Shown: piece after piece, positions 45,263-56,589 of the stretch
Layout: every line of letters starts with the position of its first letter
Numbering within the stretch: the first letter of the stretch is position 1
Assembly: GCF_022180385.2 (NCBI RefSeq)
Contig: NZ_BQME02000002.1
Span: 2,320,501-2,384,500, forward strand
Length of the DNA: 64,000 nt
Origin: Paenibacillus sp. L3-i20
GTDB taxonomy: Bacteria; Bacillota; Bacilli; Paenibacillales; Paenibacillaceae
Direction: 5' to 3'
Notes under the pieces: model-generated
Told to the model about the DNA's origin: nothing
The model's input: the letters and a program-made list of their open reading frames with translations, nothing else
The model's database searches: none
Made by a program: the position numbers and the translations under genes

Positions 45263-45871
45263 TTACCTTATCGAAACTTTCCTACCATTTATCGTTACAG
45301 CACCTGCTGCAATTAATCGGATTACACTTGGTAACAATTCCTTCTCAGCAGCTTGGATACGCGGGGTCAACGATTGTTCCGTATCGTCTTCCATAATCTC
45401 TACAGAAGTCTGTGCAATGATTGGACCACTATCAAGCCCGCCATCAACATAATGCACGGTTACTCCTGTCGTTTTTACACCATATTCGACCGCTTGCCTA
45501 ATCGCATGCATTCCTGGGAAAGCTGGCAATAGGGAAGGGTGAATATTAATCATTTTGCCAAAATAGGACTCTACGATAACAGGGGTCAAAATCCGCATAT
45601 AACCCGCTAACACGACTAGATCTACTTGACGCTTACGGAGCTCTTGCACGATGAGCTCTTCATAAGCTTCACGAGACGGATAATCCTTTGGGTTGAACAC
45701 AAAAGCGTCTACTCCCGCTTTAGCTGCCCGTTCCACCACAGGAGCAGACGGCTTGTCACAAACAAGAAGCTCGACGGTGACATCGAGCTTCCCTTCTCGC
45801 ACGGAATCGGCAATCGCTTGGAAGTTAGTGCCTTGTCCCGACGCGAACACCGCAATGCGAAGAGCCGCCAT
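45263..45871 (-). CDS. purN: Phosphoribosylglycinamide formyltransferase
   Basis: Formylates GAR using 10-formyl-tetrahydrofolate, 202 aa. It has AVFASGQGTNFQAI for substrate binding, LAGYMRILTP, and the catalytic set INIHPSLLPAFPG and HYVDGGLDSGPII. Its start overlaps the stop of purM by one base. Confidence 0.97.
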   Translation of the reverse strand: MAALRIAVFASGQGTNFQAIADSVREGKLDVTVELLVCDKPSAPVVERAAKAGVDAFVFNPKDYPSREAYEELIVQELRKRQVDLVVLAGYMRILTPVIVESYFGKMINIHPSLLPAFPGMHAIRQAVEYGVKTTGVTVHYVDGGLDSGPIIAQTSVEIMEDDTEQSLTPRIQAAEKELLPSVIRLIAAGAVTINGRKVSIR

Positions 45872-46914
45872 TATACAACAGCTCCAGTAAACGTCACGAT
45901 ACGGCTGCCTTCCGTAACAGTACCGATTCGATATGCCTGCTCTCCAAGTTCAGCAGAAACACGCAGTGCTTCTTCCGCTTGATCAGCAGGTACAACGATA
46001 ACGAGACCGATACCCATATTAAATGTCGTGAACATGTCACGATTCGTAATCTCGCCTTTTTTCTGCATCAAGTCGAAGATCGGGAGAATTGGCCATGAAC
46101 CAACCTCGATATCGACATTAACGCCTTCTGGAAGAACGCGTGGAATATTTTCAATAAAGCCGCCGCCTGTAATATGCGCCATCCCTTTAACCGAAACTTC
46201 CTCAATAAGTTTCAAAGCTTGCTTCACATAGATGCGCGTAGGTTCAAGAAGAACGTCGCCAAGCTTCGCTCCGCCTAGCTCTTCGATTTGTTGATCTAAC
46301 TTGTAGCCTGCTTGTTCCAGCAACAAACGGCGAACGAGAGAGAAGCCATTGCTGTGAATACCACTGGAAGCAAAGCCAAGTACAACATCGCCCGGTGCGA
46401 TTGTTGAACCATCAATCATTTTTTTCTTATCAACGATACCAACCGTAAAGCCAGCAATATCATATTCATCCGAGGAATACATGCCAGGCATCTCAGCAGT
46501 TTCTCCGCCAATTAGGGCGCAGCCAGCTTGAACGCAACCTTCGGAAATGCCTTTAACGATTGATTCAATCTTCTCTGGCACAACTTTACCACATGCTAAA
46601 TAATCAAGGAAAAATAGTGGTTCAGCGCCCTGTACGATAATATCGTTCACGCACATTGCAACTGCATCGATCCCAATTGTGTCATGCTTATCCATAGCAA
46701 AAGCAAGCATCAGCTTCGTGCCAACACCATCCGTGCCAGAGACGAGCACTGGCTCTTCGTATTTGTCCTTGTTTAGGCCAAACAATCCGCCGAAACCTCC
46801 GAGCTCAGCCATCACCTCTGGACGGTAAGTCCGTTTCACGTGCTTCTTCATCCGTTCAACCGCTTCATTGCCTGCGGCAATATCAACGCCTGCATTTTTG
46901 TATGCTTCTGACAC
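45871..46914 (-). CDS. purM: Phosphoribosylformylglycinamidine cyclo-ligase
   Basis: Closes the imidazole ring to give AIR, 347 aa. Motifs include [14 protein letters not shown] near the N-terminus, [15 protein letters not shown], and [12 protein letters not shown]. The gene is followed without a gap by purN and preceded by purF, the standard order. Confidence 0.97.
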   Translation of the reverse strand: MSEAYKNAGVDIAAGNEAVERMKKHVKRTYRPEVMAELGGFGGLFGLNKDKYEEPVLVSGTDGVGTKLMLAFAMDKHDTIGIDAVAMCVNDIIVQGAEPLFFLDYLACGKVVPEKIESIVKGISEGCVQAGCALIGGETAEMPGMYSSDEYDIAGFTVGIVDKKKMIDGSTIAPGDVVLGFASSGIHSNGFSLVRRLLLEQAGYKLDQQIEELGGAKLGDVLLEPTRIYVKQALKLIEEVSVKGMAHITGGGFIENIPRVLPEGVNVDIEVGSWPILPIFDLMQKKGEITNRDMFTTFNMGIGLVIVVPADQAEEALRVSAELGEQAYRIGTVTEGSRIVTFTGAVV

Positions 46915-46980
46915 CCGGGGTCAACTCCTTCTATATTTTCAGTCTCACTATCCTCTAGTTCGCAGCCCTATCTCTATATA

Positions 46981-48462
46981 CTAACAGCCGCAACTTTTAT
47001 CCGAATTCTCATCCACTACAGTTGGATAATCATTATCGAAGCAAGCTAAGCACATGCCGCGATTATGTTCTCCGTCATTACCGCCAACAGATTCTACAAA
47101 CCCTTCATCACTTAGGAAAGCGAGCGAATCCGCATTAATTTCCTTCCGAATCTCTTCGACCGTTCGGTAAGAAGCAATAAGCTCCTTGCGATCCGGTGTG
47201 TCGATACCGTAATAACAAGGATTTTTGAAAGGCGGGGAAGTGATTTGAACATGAACCTCCGCTGCCCCTGCTTCACGAAGCAAGTTAACGATTCGACGAG
47301 ATGTCGTTCCACGAACGATAGAATCATCAATCATGACGACACGTTTGCCTTCAACAACTTTGCGAACAGCCGACAGCTTCATCTTGACACCTTTTTCTCG
47401 AAGCTCTTGAGAAGGCTGAATGAATGTGCGTCCTGTATATTTATTTTTGATAAGACCAAGCTCATAAGGAATTCCTGTTTGCTCTGCATAACCGATAGCA
47501 GCAGAAATACTGGAGTCTGGTACGCCGATTACGATATCCGCATCAACAAACGATTCAATAGCAAGCTGCTGACCCATACGTTTGCGAGCGGAATGAATGT
47601 TGATGCCATGAATGTCGCTGTCTGGACGAGCAAAGTAGATATACTCCATTGCACAAGTCGCACGACGCTCTACCTCAGCGTAACGATCTTGACGCATGCC
47701 ATCTGAATCCAATACGAGCAATTCCCCCGGCTGAACATCACGCATATACTCTGCGCCAATCGTCTCGAATGCACATGTCTCAGAAGAGAACACATAACCA
47801 TCACCGATTCGTCCCATCGCTATTGGGCGCAAGCCATGCGGGTCAGAAGCAACAAGCAACTTGTCATTTGTCATAATGAGAAACGCAAAACCTCCAACAA
47901 TACGCTGAAGTGCTTCCTTTGCAGCCGTCTCGAAATCTTTCGGCGAACGGGCAATTAAATGCGCAATAACTTCCGTATCGCTGGATGTTTGGAAGATGGA
48001 ACCAGCCATCTCCAATTCCCTGCGAATTTCTGGTGCGTTCACAATGTTGCCGTTAGTGGCAACTGCAAGGTCGCCGTCACGGTAACGGAAGATAAGCGGC
48101 TGAGCGTTAGCCAGCTTGCTTTCTCCCGCCGTTGAATAGCGAACATGCCCGATGGAACGGTCGCCGGCTAACATATCCAGCTTATCCTTATCGAACACTT
48201 CTTTCACTAAACCCATCCCACGATAAGAGTTGAATTTATTGTTGTCCGTTGTATCAACCGTACATATTCCAGCACTTTCTTCCCCACGATGCTGAAGCGC
48301 ATGAAGGCCGTAATACGAAAGATCAGATGCATTAGGATGACCGAACACTCCGAATACGCCACATTCTTCGCGTAATTTATCAAAGATATCGTCACGGCCA
48401 ATGCCCTCGTTATAATGGTTTCCAGTCCATAGCCGAGGTTTCTCGATTACTTCATTAGACAC
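46981..48462 (-). CDS. purF: Amidophosphoribosyltransferase
   Basis: Committed step of purine synthesis: transfers glutamine amide nitrogen to PRPP. About 493 aa. The nucleophile Cys follows a propeptide in [10 protein letters not shown] (Cys34, exposed on processing). The PRPP loop is [16 protein letters not shown], and C-terminal Cys residues ([14 protein letters not shown]) fit the Fe-S form seen in Bacilli. I prefer GTG 48462, which has AAGGA 9 nt upstream and overlaps purL, to the TTG at 48480. Confidence 0.95.
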   Translation of the reverse strand: MSNEVIEKPRLWTGNHYNEGIGRDDIFDKLREECGVFGVFGHPNASDLSYYGLHALQHRGEESAGICTVDTTDNNKFNSYRGMGLVKEVFDKDKLDMLAGDRSIGHVRYSTAGESKLANAQPLIFRYRDGDLAVATNGNIVNAPEIRRELEMAGSIFQTSSDTEVIAHLIARSPKDFETAAKEALQRIVGGFAFLIMTNDKLLVASDPHGLRPIAMGRIGDGYVFSSETCAFETIGAEYMRDVQPGELLVLDSDGMRQDRYAEVERRATCAMEYIYFARPDSDIHGINIHSARKRMGQQLAIESFVDADIVIGVPDSSISAAIGYAEQTGIPYELGLIKNKYTGRTFIQPSQELREKGVKMKLSAVRKVVEGKRVVMIDDSIVRGTTSRRIVNLLREAGAAEVHVQITSPPFKNPCYYGIDTPDRKELIASYRTVEEIRKEINADSLAFLSDEGFVESVGGNDGEHNRGMCLACFDNDYPTVVDENSDKSCGC

Positions 48463-50690
48463 GGAATCGCATCCTTCCAAACCTTCTCCAGTTGTTGAAC
48501 TGGTGCGTTGATGCCAGCTTTACCGTTTACTTTAATCGTTACATTGCTGCCCGTTACTGTACCAATAGTTGCATGAACGACTCCTTGCTCTGTTAGCCAA
48601 GCATTCAAAGCTTCAACTTGATCCGGCTTAGCCGATAGCAATATACGAGATTGTGATTCGCTGAACAACAAGTGGTCAGGGCGCAGATCGCTAGTTAAGT
48701 TCACCTCAGCACCAATCGCCCCACTAATACAAGATTCAGCAATAGCAGCTGCAATACCGCCTTCAGATAAGTCATGTGCAGATGCTACAAGACCTTGTTG
48801 GATAGCGCCTAATACTGCGTTTTGCACTTTTTTCTCAGTAGCAAGATCAACAACTGGCGGGCGGCCAGAAGGTGCGCCGTTCATTACATATTGCAATTCA
48901 CTTCCGCCGAACTCCGCTTTCGTTTCACCTAGAAGAACAATTGCGTCACCTTCGGACTTAAACTTTTGCGTCATAATGTGATCAATATCGTGAACTAGAC
49001 CTACCATTCCGATTACTGGCGTTGGATAGATAGCGCCTTTTGCATTTTCATTGTACAAGCTGACATTACCGCCGATTACTGGTGTATCTAGAATGACGCA
49101 AGCTTCGGACATACCGTCTGCGGATTTCTCCAATTGCCAGAACACTTCTGGTTTCTCAGGGTTGCCAAAGTTCAAGTTGTCTGTAACGGCAAGCGGTTCC
49201 GCACCGGAGCAGACGATATTACGAGCTGCTTCTGCTACAGCGATACGACCACCCATTTCTGGATCAAGATATACGTATCGACCGTTACAATCTGTTGTCA
49301 TCGCAAGTGCTTTACGTGTTCCATCCACTAATACAACTGCTGCATCAGAGCCCGGCTGTACAGCTGTTGCAGTACGAACCATATAGTCATATTGATTGTA
49401 AATCCATTCTTTGCTCGCAACTGTCGGAGAACCAAGAACCTTCTCAAGTGTGCCAGTAAGGTCCGTTAACTCAGCAAAAGCCGATGCGTCTATTGATGCA
49501 TTTTCACGGTAGTATTCTGGCTCAGCCGAAGGTTTGTTGTACACCGGGCACTCATCTACAAGTGCTGTAACCGGCATATTCGCTACTTCTTCACCTTGGT
49601 GGAACAGACGAAGACGACCGTCATCTGTCACTTTACCTACCTTGGCACAAATGATTCCCCAGCGATCGAAGATTTCCATTGCTTGTGCTTCATGCTGTGG
49701 TTCTACTACAAAGAGCATACGCTCTTGGGATTCCGAAAGCATCATTTCGTATGGTGTCATGCCTGTCTCACGCTGCGGCACTTCATCAAGGTATAGCTCA
49801 AGACCGTTGCCCGCCTTTGATGCCATCTCTGCACTGGAACAAGTTAGACCTGCTGCACCCATATCTTGAATGCCTAACACGATGCCGGAGTTAATTAGTT
49901 CAAGCGTTGCTTCCATAACCAACTTCTCCATGAACGGATCGCCGACTTGGACCGCTGTACGATTCTCTTCTGACTCATCAGACAGTTCAACCGATGCGAA
50001 TGTAGCACCATGGATACCATCGCGGCCAGTTGCCGGACCGACATAGAATACCGGGTTGCCTACGCCTTTTGCGACACCACGTTGGATTTTATCATGATCA
50101 ATTAGGCCTACGCACATTGCGTTAACGAGCGGATTGCCCTCATAGCTTTCGTCGAACATCACTTCACCAGCAACAGTAGGAATACCGATGCAATTGCCGT
50201 AGCCAGCAATACCGCTTACTACATTTTCGAACAAATATTTCACACGATCATTGTTTAGATTGCCGAAGCGCAAGCTGTTAAGAAGAGCTACTGGACGAGC
50301 TCCCATTGAAAAAATATCACGGATGATGCCGCCTACACCAGTTGCTGCACCTTGGTAAGGCTCGACCGCAGACGGATGGTTATGCGATTCGATCTTGAAT
50401 ACGACTGCTTGATTGTCACCGATATCTACGATACCAGCGCCTTCACCTGGTCCCATCAGAACACGAGGTCCTGTAATCGGGAACTTCTTCAGGATTGGCT
50501 TGGAGTTTTTGTAAGAGCAATGCTCCGACCACATAACGCTAAATACGCCAATCTCTGTATAGTTAGGTTTACGTCCAAGAAACCCGCAAACTAAATCATA
50601 TTCATGGTCCGTAACACCGAATTGCGTGTAGATGCGTTGATCAGCGATTTGATCCGCTGTCGGTTCTTTAGCCGTTAATTGCTGCGCCAT
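48447..50690 (-). CDS. purL: Phosphoribosylformylglycinamidine synthase, subunit II
   Basis: Large (ATP-using) subunit of FGAM synthase, working with PurQ and PurS; 747 aa. Motifs include [47 protein letters not shown] and [17 protein letters not shown] 50690 is preceded by GGAGGG and lies within the 3' end of purQ (23-nt overlap). Short (small-PurL) form typical of Bacilli. Confidence 0.97.
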   Translation of the reverse strand: MAQQLTAKEPTADQIADQRIYTQFGVTDHEYDLVCGFLGRKPNYTEIGVFSVMWSEHCSYKNSKPILKKFPITGPRVLMGPGEGAGIVDIGDNQAVVFKIESHNHPSAVEPYQGAATGVGGIIRDIFSMGARPVALLNSLRFGNLNNDRVKYLFENVVSGIAGYGNCIGIPTVAGEVMFDESYEGNPLVNAMCVGLIDHDKIQRGVAKGVGNPVFYVGPATGRDGIHGATFASVELSDESEENRTAVQVGDPFMEKLVMEATLELINSGIVLGIQDMGAAGLTCSSAEMASKAGNGLELYLDEVPQRETGMTPYEMMLSESQERMLFVVEPQHEAQAMEIFDRWGIICAKVGKVTDDGRLRLFHQGEEVANMPVTALVDECPVYNKPSAEPEYYRENASIDASAFAELTDLTGTLEKVLGSPTVASKEWIYNQYDYMVRTATAVQPGSDAAVVLVDGTRKALAMTTDCNGRYVYLDPEMGGRIAVAEAARNIVCSGAEPLAVTDNLNFGNPEKPEVFWQLEKSADGMSEACVILDTPVIGGNVSLYNENAKGAIYPTPVIGMVGLVHDIDHIMTQKFKSEGDAIVLLGETKAEFGGSELQYVMNGAPSGRPPVVDLATEKKVQNAVLGAIQQGLVASAHDLSEGGIAAAIAESCISGAIGAEVNLTSDLRPDHLLFSESQSRILLSAKPDQVEALNAWLTEQGVVHATIGTVTGSNVTIKVNGKAGINAPVQQLEKVWKDAIPCLMK

Positions 50691-51363
50691 GTTGTTCCCT
50701 CCATGCATTCAAAATCGATGTAAACATCCGTTTGCCGTCCTCTGAACCAAGCAGTTGATCTACTGCACGCTCAGGATGTGGCATCATGCCGACTACGTTT
50801 CCTGCTTTATTGCTTATCCCTGCAATGTTGTCGATGGAACCGTTCGGGTTCGTATCGTCAGCGTAGCGGAACACGATCTGATTATTGTCTTGCAGCTCTG
50901 ACAAAGTAGCTTCGTCACAATAATAGTTTCCTTCGCCATGAGCGATTGGAATATGAATAATTTCGCCTTGCGAGTATTGATTTGTAAAAGGTGTATTTGC
51001 GTTAACCACTTCAAGAGGCGTGCTATGGCACCGGAACTTAAGTCCGTTGTTACGGATAAGTGCACCCGGCAATAGGCCCGCTTCCGTCAAAATTTGAAAC
51101 CCGTTGCAGATACCAAGAATGAACTTACCGGCCTCAGCAGCCTTTTTCACTTCAGCCATTACATTAGTAAATTGCGCAATTGCGCCGCAACGCAGGTAAT
51201 CTCCATAAGAGAAACCACCCGGAATTAGAATTCCATCATACGAGGATAAGTCCGTTGCAGTATGCCACACATAATCGACTGGTTCGCCGAGTGAGGATTG
51301 TACTGCTTTATAGCAATCAATATCACAGTTGGAGCCTGGAAATACGATAACTGCAAACTTCAT
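50668..51363 (-). CDS. purQ: FGAM synthase glutaminase subunit
   Basis: Class-I glutamine amidotransferase providing ammonia for FGAM synthase, 231 aa. Catalytic Cys in [16 protein letters not shown]; His and Glu in the C-terminal MMPHPERAV. It begins 3 nt after purS and overlaps purL. Confidence 0.97.
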   Translation of the reverse strand: MKFAVIVFPGSNCDIDCYKAVQSSLGEPVDYVWHTATDLSSYDGILIPGGFSYGDYLRCGAIAQFTNVMAEVKKAAEAGKFILGICNGFQILTEAGLLPGALIRNNGLKFRCHSTPLEVVNANTPFTNQYSQGEIIHIPIAHGEGNYYCDEATLSELQDNNQIVFRYADDTNPNGSIDNIAGISNKAGNVVGMMPHPERAVDQLLGSEDGKRMFTSILNAWREQHGAAING

Positions 51364-51366
51364 CGC

Positions 51367-51609
51367 TTATCCCTCCAGCTCAAAACGGTAATCTTCTACG
51401 ACAGTGTTAGCAAGCAGCTTCTCGCACATTTCTTTCAAGCGAGCTTCTGCCTCCGCGCGGTCATTCGTATCAAGCACAACCTCAAGATATTTGCCGATGC
51501 GTACTTTACCGACCTCTGCAAAACCCATTGAGTGAAGCGCGCCTTGAACTGCTGTTCCTTGTGGATCCAAAACGTTTTCCTTAATCGTAACGTAGACGGT
51601 TGCCTTCAT
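51367..51609 (-). CDS. purS: FGAM synthase subunit PurS
   Basis: An 80-aa small subunit bridging PurL and PurQ (YVTIKENVLDPQGTAVQGAL, then VRIGKYLEV). Usual length. It restarts the operon after a 211-bp gap from purC which carries a dispersed repeat. Confidence 0.96.
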   Translation of the reverse strand: MKATVYVTIKENVLDPQGTAVQGALHSMGFAEVGKVRIGKYLEVVLDTNDRAEAEARLKEMCEKLLANTVVEDYRFELEG

Positions 51610-51695
51610 AATTGCCTCCTGAAATTGGTCGTTTTTTTGTTTGCTTACTTTTGTGAAAAATAGCTTACAACTCTATAAATACGAATCAGGTCTAT

Positions 51696-51731
51696 CAAGC
51701 GTAAACGGCTAAAGTCGTCCTTGGGAGGCTT
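51696..51731. repeat. Dispersed intergenic repeat, copy 1 (purC-purS gap)
   Basis: AAGCGTAAACGGCTAAAG is shared exactly with a second copy starting near 56366, and both continue with a similar TCCTTKGGAG end. The copy sits alone in the 211-bp gap that otherwise holds no gene. Confidence 0.65.
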
Positions 51732-51820
51732 AGCTATCATTTCGCGGAGAAATAAAAGTCAATTATTGAAAAGCAAAATTATAGATTGTTATGTTTTTAA
51801 AAAAGCTCTCAGGCAATCGC

Positions 51821-52720
51821 CTAACTAAGTTCTGTCCCCGTTAAGAGGCGATAGATTTCACGGTAACGAGCTGTAGTCGCAGAAACAACTGGCTCTGGCA
51901 ACGGATCTGGCTTACTGTTCTGATCCCAATCGGAACCTAGCAAATAAGTTCTAACCGGCTCTTTGTCCATGCTATCAATCTCAACATCGAAAGCATAGTT
52001 TCCTTCAGCCCAGAAGCGCGATGAGTCTGGTGTAAAGATCTCATCTATCAATATAACTTTCCCATCGATAAGACCAAACTCAAATTTACAGTCTGCTAAA
52101 ATAATGCCGCGCTCCTTACAAAATTCATGCGCGAAGCGGTATAATTCTATGCTTCTGTCTCGCAGTTCAGCCGCAAGCTCTGCACCCACCATTTCTACCA
52201 TTCGCTCGAAAGGAATGTCTTCATCATGACCGACATCATTTTTGGCTGCGGGGGTGAAGATCGGATCGATGAAACGCTCATTTTTCCGAAGTCCCTCTGG
52301 CAACTCAATACCATTGATCGCAGTTGACTTCTGGTACTGTCTCCAGCCGCCTCCAGTTATATAACCGCGGACGACACATTCGATATCGATACGTTCTGCC
52401 TTGCGCGTTACCATAATGCGGTTTCTCAGAAGTTCTGGAGCAGTAATAATATCGCCCAACTTCTCAACATCTGTGTGTACGACATGATTGTGCTGAATAT
52501 CCTCAGTAACGCCGAACCAGTAAGCAGACAGACGATTAAGCACATTGCCCTTGTCAGGAACAGCCGGGTCCAGCACATAATCAAATGCTGATATCCGGTC
52601 GGTAACAACAATCAGGAAATGCTCCCCCAAATCGTACAGCTCACGCACCTTGCCTTTATAGACAAGGGGCGCTTTTACATATTGTACTGCCGTAGACAAA
52701 GCATGCGACTCTACTCCCAT
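51821..52720 (-). CDS. purC: SAICAR synthetase
   Basis: Joins aspartate to CAIR with ATP, 299 aa (the longer form of the family). Motifs: VYKGKVRELYDLG at the N-terminus, VTDRISAFDYVL, and ILIDEIFTPDSSRFW near the C-terminus. It lies 16 nt after purB; the following intergenic gap precedes purS. Confidence 0.96.
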   Translation of the reverse strand: MGVESHALSTAVQYVKAPLVYKGKVRELYDLGEHFLIVVTDRISAFDYVLDPAVPDKGNVLNRLSAYWFGVTEDIQHNHVVHTDVEKLGDIITAPELLRNRIMVTRKAERIDIECVVRGYITGGGWRQYQKSTAINGIELPEGLRKNERFIDPIFTPAAKNDVGHDEDIPFERMVEMVGAELAAELRDRSIELYRFAHEFCKERGIILADCKFEFGLIDGKVILIDEIFTPDSSRFWAEGNYAFDVEIDSMDKEPVRTYLLGSDWDQNSKPDPLPEPVVSATTARYREIYRLLTGTELS

Positions 52721-52736
52721 GAACGCTAACTCCTCC

Positions 52737-54032
52737 TTAATTCAAGCCCAAACGTGTAAAGATTGTATCTACATGCTTCAAGTGCCATGCTGGATTAAAA
52801 CAATCTTCTATTTCTTCGGCGCTAAGCACCGCTGTAATTTCTTCTGTAGCTTCAACAATGGAGCGGAATTGACGTTGCTCTTCCCACGCTTGCATCGCAC
52901 GCGGCTGAACCGTATCGTAAGCCTGCTCACGACTTAAACCTTTATCAATTAACTTCGTCAATACGCGACCTGAGAACGGAACACCATACGTTGCGCCCAT
53001 ATTGCGCTTCATATTTTCAGGGAAGACAGTTAGGTTATTGATGATATTGCCAAGACGGTTAAGCATATAGTTCAGAAGCATTGTCGAGTCTGGCAAAATT
53101 ACACGTTCTGCCGAGGAATGGCTAATATCACGCTCATGCCACAACGTTACGTTTTCGTATGCAGTAAGCATATGTCCGCGGATAACACGGGACAGTCCGG
53201 AAATATTTTCGCAGCCGATTGGGTTGCGCTTATGCGGCATTGCCGATGAGCCCTTTTGACCTTTAGCGAATCCTTCTTCAACTTCGCGAACTTCACTCTT
53301 CTGAAGCGCACGAATTTCTGTAGCGAATTTATCCAGTGAAGTTGCTACAAGAGCGATTGAAGCGACATATTCCGCATGGCGATCACGCTGCAACGTTTGT
53401 GTTGAGATTGGAGCTGCCGTAATGCCAAGCTTGTTACAAACGAACTCTTCTACAAAAGGATCGATGTTAGCGTATGTGCCAACTGCGCCTGACATTTTGC
53501 CGAATTGAACGCCGTTTGCCGCATGTTTGAAACGCTCCAAATTACGTTTCATTTCTTCGTACCAAAGTGCCATTTTTAAACCGAAAGTAGTTGGCTCAGC
53601 ATGAACGCCATGTGTACGCCCCATCATAGGGGTATCTTTATATTGAATGGCTTTTGCCCGCAAAATATCGATAAAACGTTCGATGTCCTTGAGCAAAATC
53701 TCGTTCGCTTGGCGAAGCAAGTAACCCATTGCTGTATCAACAACATCTGTTGACGTTAGGCCGTAATGAACCCATTTGCGCTCCGCACCTACTGTTTCGG
53801 ATACTGCACGAGTAAATGCGATTACGTCATGACGAGTTTCAAGCTCGATTTCATAAATTCGATCCATATCAAAGCTTGCCGATTTACGAAGTGCAACAAC
53901 ATCCTCTTGTGGAATTACACCTAGCTCTGACCAAGCTTCACACGCACATAGTTCTACCTCTAACCAAGCTTTAAATTTATTTTCCTCTGTCCAAATAGCT
54001 CTCATTTCCGGTCTGCTGTAACGTTCTAACAT
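52737..54032 (-). CDS. purB: Adenylosuccinate lyase
   Basis: Fumarase-superfamily enzyme acting on SAICAR and adenylosuccinate, 431 aa. The superfamily signature reads [11 protein letters not shown], and the first conserved region [12 protein letters not shown] is present. It ends the early part of the operon between purK and purC. Confidence 0.97.
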   Translation of the reverse strand: MLERYSRPEMRAIWTEENKFKAWLEVELCACEAWSELGVIPQEDVVALRKSASFDMDRIYEIELETRHDVIAFTRAVSETVGAERKWVHYGLTSTDVVDTAMGYLLRQANEILLKDIERFIDILRAKAIQYKDTPMMGRTHGVHAEPTTFGLKMALWYEEMKRNLERFKHAANGVQFGKMSGAVGTYANIDPFVEEFVCNKLGITAAPISTQTLQRDRHAEYVASIALVATSLDKFATEIRALQKSEVREVEEGFAKGQKGSSAMPHKRNPIGCENISGLSRVIRGHMLTAYENVTLWHERDISHSSAERVILPDSTMLLNYMLNRLGNIINNLTVFPENMKRNMGATYGVPFSGRVLTKLIDKGLSREQAYDTVQPRAMQAWEEQRQFRSIVEATEEITAVLSAEEIEDCFNPAWHLKHVDTIFTRLGLN

Positions 54033-54039
54033 AATAAGT

Positions 54040-55260
54040 TCACGCCTTCCAAATCTTAGTTTCTTCTATCCATTCAAGCGCCGCTTCAATTGTTGGACCA
54101 AGCACATTGATATGACCCATCTTCCTCTTGAACACTGCGTCCTTCTTTCCATACAAATGAATCTTTGGTGCTACATGCAATCGCTCAGCGACTACATCCC
54201 TTACAGCTAGCTTCTGGAGCAATGGCTCCATATGCTGACCTAATACATTTACCATAACGACAGGACTAGTCAGTGTCGTATCCCCAAGCGGCAATCCGCA
54301 TATCGCGCGTACATGCTGCTCGAATTGCGAGGTGTGGCAAGCTTCCATCGTATAGTGACCGCTGTTATGCGGTCTTGGTGCAAGCTCGTTTACATAAAGC
54401 TCTCCGCTTGCTGTAACGAACATCTCTACCGCTACCAGACCAACAGCGCCTAAGCCCTCCGCAATTTTTATCGCGAGACGTTCAGCTTCCTGTTGAAGAT
54501 CCTTGTCGATTCTCGCCGGCACGATAGATAGATGCAAAATATTTTCAATATGAATATTTTCCGCAGGAGGGAATACTTTTATTTCGCCTTTTGAACTTCT
54601 CGCTGCGATCACTGAAATTTCTTTTGTGAAATCAATAAACTGTTCAAGCACTAATTCTGTTTTAGCCAGAGATAACGTTTCAAAAGCTTCTATTATTTCG
54701 GATTCGCTACGGATAACCCACTGACCTTTACCGTCATATCCGCCTGTTGCAGTCTTCAGAACACATGGTGTTCCAAATCGAGCAACCGCTTCACGAAGCT
54801 CTTCCACACTGCAAATTTCGCTATACGGTGCAACTTTGACACCCGCTGCCTCAATTGCACGTTTCTCACGAAGACGATGCTGAGTCGTATAGAGCAGCTT
54901 ACTGCCTTGTGGCACATAGCTTTCTGCAAGCAGCATTGCTGCTACATCTGCATCTACATTTTCGAATTCGTATGTGATAACATCCGAACGCTCCGCCAGC
55001 TTGCGCGCCGCATCACGGTCATCATAGTGGGCTACAATTTGCTCTGCAACTTGCCCCATCGGTGCATCTTCGGTTGGGTCTAAGGCTATAAACCTATAAC
55101 CCATCGCACTTCCAGCGTTCGCCAGCATTCGACCAAGCTGACCTCCACCTAAAACACCAATCGTTCCACCTGGCAATATTGTGTGAATGGTGGACATTCT
55201 CTCGAACTCAGCCTCTGTATTTCCAAGTTGCTTCAGCGGCTCGTCGGTCATGTAACTCAT
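54040..55260 (-). CDS. purK: N5-carboxyaminoimidazole ribonucleotide synthase
   Basis: ATP-grasp enzyme carboxylating AIR, 406 aa. [13 protein letters not shown] and [17 protein letters not shown] region at the N-terminus, and the C-terminal [16 protein letters not shown]. About 30 residues precede the usual N-terminus, and ATG codons inside the extension (for example at 55194) are alternatives. The annotated ATG overlaps the purE stop (ATGA). Confidence 0.93.
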   Translation of the reverse strand: MSYMTDEPLKQLGNTEAEFERMSTIHTILPGGTIGVLGGGQLGRMLANAGSAMGYRFIALDPTEDAPMGQVAEQIVAHYDDRDAARKLAERSDVITYEFENVDADVAAMLLAESYVPQGSKLLYTTQHRLREKRAIEAAGVKVAPYSEICSVEELREAVARFGTPCVLKTATGGYDGKGQWVIRSESEIIEAFETLSLAKTELVLEQFIDFTKEISVIAARSSKGEIKVFPPAENIHIENILHLSIVPARIDKDLQQEAERLAIKIAEGLGAVGLVAVEMFVTASGELYVNELAPRPHNSGHYTMEACHTSQFEQHVRAICGLPLGDTTLTSPVVMVNVLGQHMEPLLQKLAVRDVVAERLHVAPKIHLYGKKDAVFKRKMGHINVLGPTIEAALEWIEETKIWKA

Positions 55261-55742
55261 AATGTCTCACTGCTTTCAAGTACTTCTTGCTTCACACGCT
55301 CACGTCGTGCCTCAACTCGGGCTTGAATCTCAGGATCGAATGCGCCAAGCATCTGTGCTGCGAGCAATCCTGCATTAGTGCCTCCTGCATTGCCAATCGC
55401 AACAGTCGCTACAGGAATACCACCTGGCATTTGAACAATAGAAAGTAATGAGTCCAGTCCGCTTAGATTGGATGACTTAACGGGAACGCCAATAACCGGC
55501 AAAATAGTCTTCGATGCGACCATGCCGGGCAAATGAGCAGCTCCACCAGCTCCTGCGATAATAACCTTTAGCCCTCGCTGAACTGCTGTTTCTGCATATT
55601 GGAACATAAGATCAGGTGTCCGATGTGCCGATACAACTTTTTTCTCGTACGGAATATGAAGCTCCTCAAGAATATCACAAGCTAGTTTCATTGTATCCCA
55701 ATCCGACTTGCTGCCCATGATGACGCCCACCTTAGCAGACAT
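55257..55742 (-). CDS. purE: N5-carboxyaminoimidazole ribonucleotide mutase
   Basis: Converts N5-CAIR to CAIR, 161 aa. [27 protein letters not shown] and [12 protein letters not shown] are the conserved substrate-binding motifs. First gene of purEKBCSQLFMNHD. Its leader carries a PurR site, promoter, purine riboswitch and terminator. Confidence 0.97.
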   Translation of the reverse strand: MSAKVGVIMGSKSDWDTMKLACDILEELHIPYEKKVVSAHRTPDLMFQYAETAVQRGLKVIIAGAGGAAHLPGMVASKTILPVIGVPVKSSNLSGLDSLLSIVQMPGGIPVATVAIGNAGGTNAGLLAAQMLGAFDPEIQARVEARRERVKQEVLESSETL

Positions 55743-55788
55743 TTGTTCAAACCCACTTTCTATAATTTAAATTTATTCATGCCCTATG

Positions 55789-55837
55789 AAAACAGAAAAG
55801 GCCCTATAGCTATCATAACTCGATATGCCATCGGACC
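55789..55837 (-). terminator. Riboswitch-controlled terminator of the pur operon leader
   Basis: On the minus strand GGTCC (55833-55837) pairs with GGGCC (55800-55804). Inner stems include GATGGC/GCTATA and TATC/GATA around a GAGTTAT loop, followed by TTTTCTGTTTT. It lies about 45 nt before the purE start codon and 226 nt after the aptamer, an unusually long separation. Confidence 0.7.
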
Positions 55838-56062
55838 CGTGCGGCTGTCCCTATTGCGAAGTGCAAAAGCGACAACACATTAATGAATTCGACACTATAC
55901 GCATACCACTGTACCACAGACAGCACAAGGCTGCTCCTTATGAGAGCAACCTCGAAACGATCAACGGGTCATTCTTGCAGCATATAGATCCAAATCGGTT
56001 TAAAAATCATGCCACTAATAAGTGGTAGATTTACAACTGAATTAGAATATCGATTCATCAAG

Positions 56063-56126
56063 CTCGTAGTCCAGAAAATAAGGTTTCCGGGTAGAGACAT
56101 TCGGGCCTTTCCCAAATATATACGAG
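56063..56126 (-). ncRNA. Purine (guanine-type) riboswitch aptamer
   Basis: On the minus strand the 64-nt aptamer begins CTCGTATATA and ends GGACTACGAG, giving a P1 stem CTCGTA/TACGAG. The junction segment reads TCTCTACC, the P2 arm is closed by GGG/CCC and P3 by CCGGAAA/TTTCTGG. The specificity nucleotide in GACTAC is C, the guanine/hypoxanthine type. Both kissing loops are short (AAAGG and CCTTAT) but keep the GG and CC that pair in this class. Repression of the purE operon on guanine binding is family knowledge. Confidence 0.85.
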
Positions 56127-56167
56127 ATTGCAATTATGGGCGGCATGCTCCGCCTCAAATCTATTCT

Positions 56168-56196
56168 AGTTTATCGAATCGGTTCTGTACTGTCAA
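56168..56196 (-). promoter_or_regulatory. SigA promoter of the purine operon
   Basis: On the minus strand TTGACA (56191-56196) and TAAACT (56168-56173) are separated by exactly 17 nt. Transcription should begin near 56161, 35 nt before the aptamer. Confidence 0.85.
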
Positions 56197-56243
56197 CAAA
56201 ATACGAACATTAAAGATCAATCAATTGTGAAAGTTCGTTTTTT
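56197..56243. promoter_or_regulatory. PurR operator (inverted PurBoxes)
   Basis: AAAATACGAACATT (56197-56210) and the inverted AAAGTTCGTTTTTT (from 56230) form a pair of PurBoxes. The CGAAC and GTTCG cores are 24 nt apart, the spacing I recall for the B. subtilis pur operator. It lies directly upstream of the -35. Confidence 0.82.
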
Positions 56244-56364
56244 AGTCTCAAATACAGCTTAATTATAGCTTCTGCTTCCCAATATTACCAGCTCTTTTCC
56301 CTATATACCTGTTTTCTATGTTTATGACTACAAGAAGCATAAATTGAATACATATGAATAAACA

Positions 56365-56395
56365 AGCGTAAACGGCTAAAGCCATCCTTTGGAGT
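56365..56395. repeat. Dispersed intergenic repeat, copy 2
   Basis: Partner of the repeat at 51696-51731: AAGCGTAAACGGCTAAAG then a similar ATCCTTTGGAG. It immediately precedes the 65-bp tandem repeats. The surrounding 56.24-56.36 kb is otherwise empty. Confidence 0.65.
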
Positions 56396-56397
56396 CT

Positions 56398-56575
56398 GTA
56401 GTTTTATTTATGATCACGTTAATCACGTTCACTATCATAAAACTTAAGCCCACGCTTCCGATGTAGTTTTATTTATGATCACGTTAATCACGTTCACTAT
56501 CATAAAACTTAAGTTCACGCTTCCGATGTAGTTTTATTTATGATCACGTTAATCACGTTCACTATCATAAAACTT
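56398..56575. repeat. 65-bp tandem repeats, three copies
   Basis: A 48-bp core beginning GTAGTTTTATTTATGATC starts at 56398, 56463 and 56528, all three identical. The 17-bp linkers (AAG-YY-CACGCTTCCGAT) differ at two bases. Each core contains ATCACGTT twice and ends in ATCATAAAAC, which can pair with the GTTTTAT..GAT at its start. The last copy runs into the ribosome site of the next gene. Confidence 0.95.
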
Positions 56576-56589
56576 GGAGGAGATTCAAA

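Noticed and set aside
45626-45982. 118-codon plus-strand ORF over purN/purM
   Set aside because: It is a shadow of strongly conserved purine genes on the other strand; many similar shadows in the operon were dropped.
56398-56575. Possible CRISPR-like array
   Set aside because: The spacers are the same 17 bp with two changes and there are no cas genes; these are plain tandem repeats.
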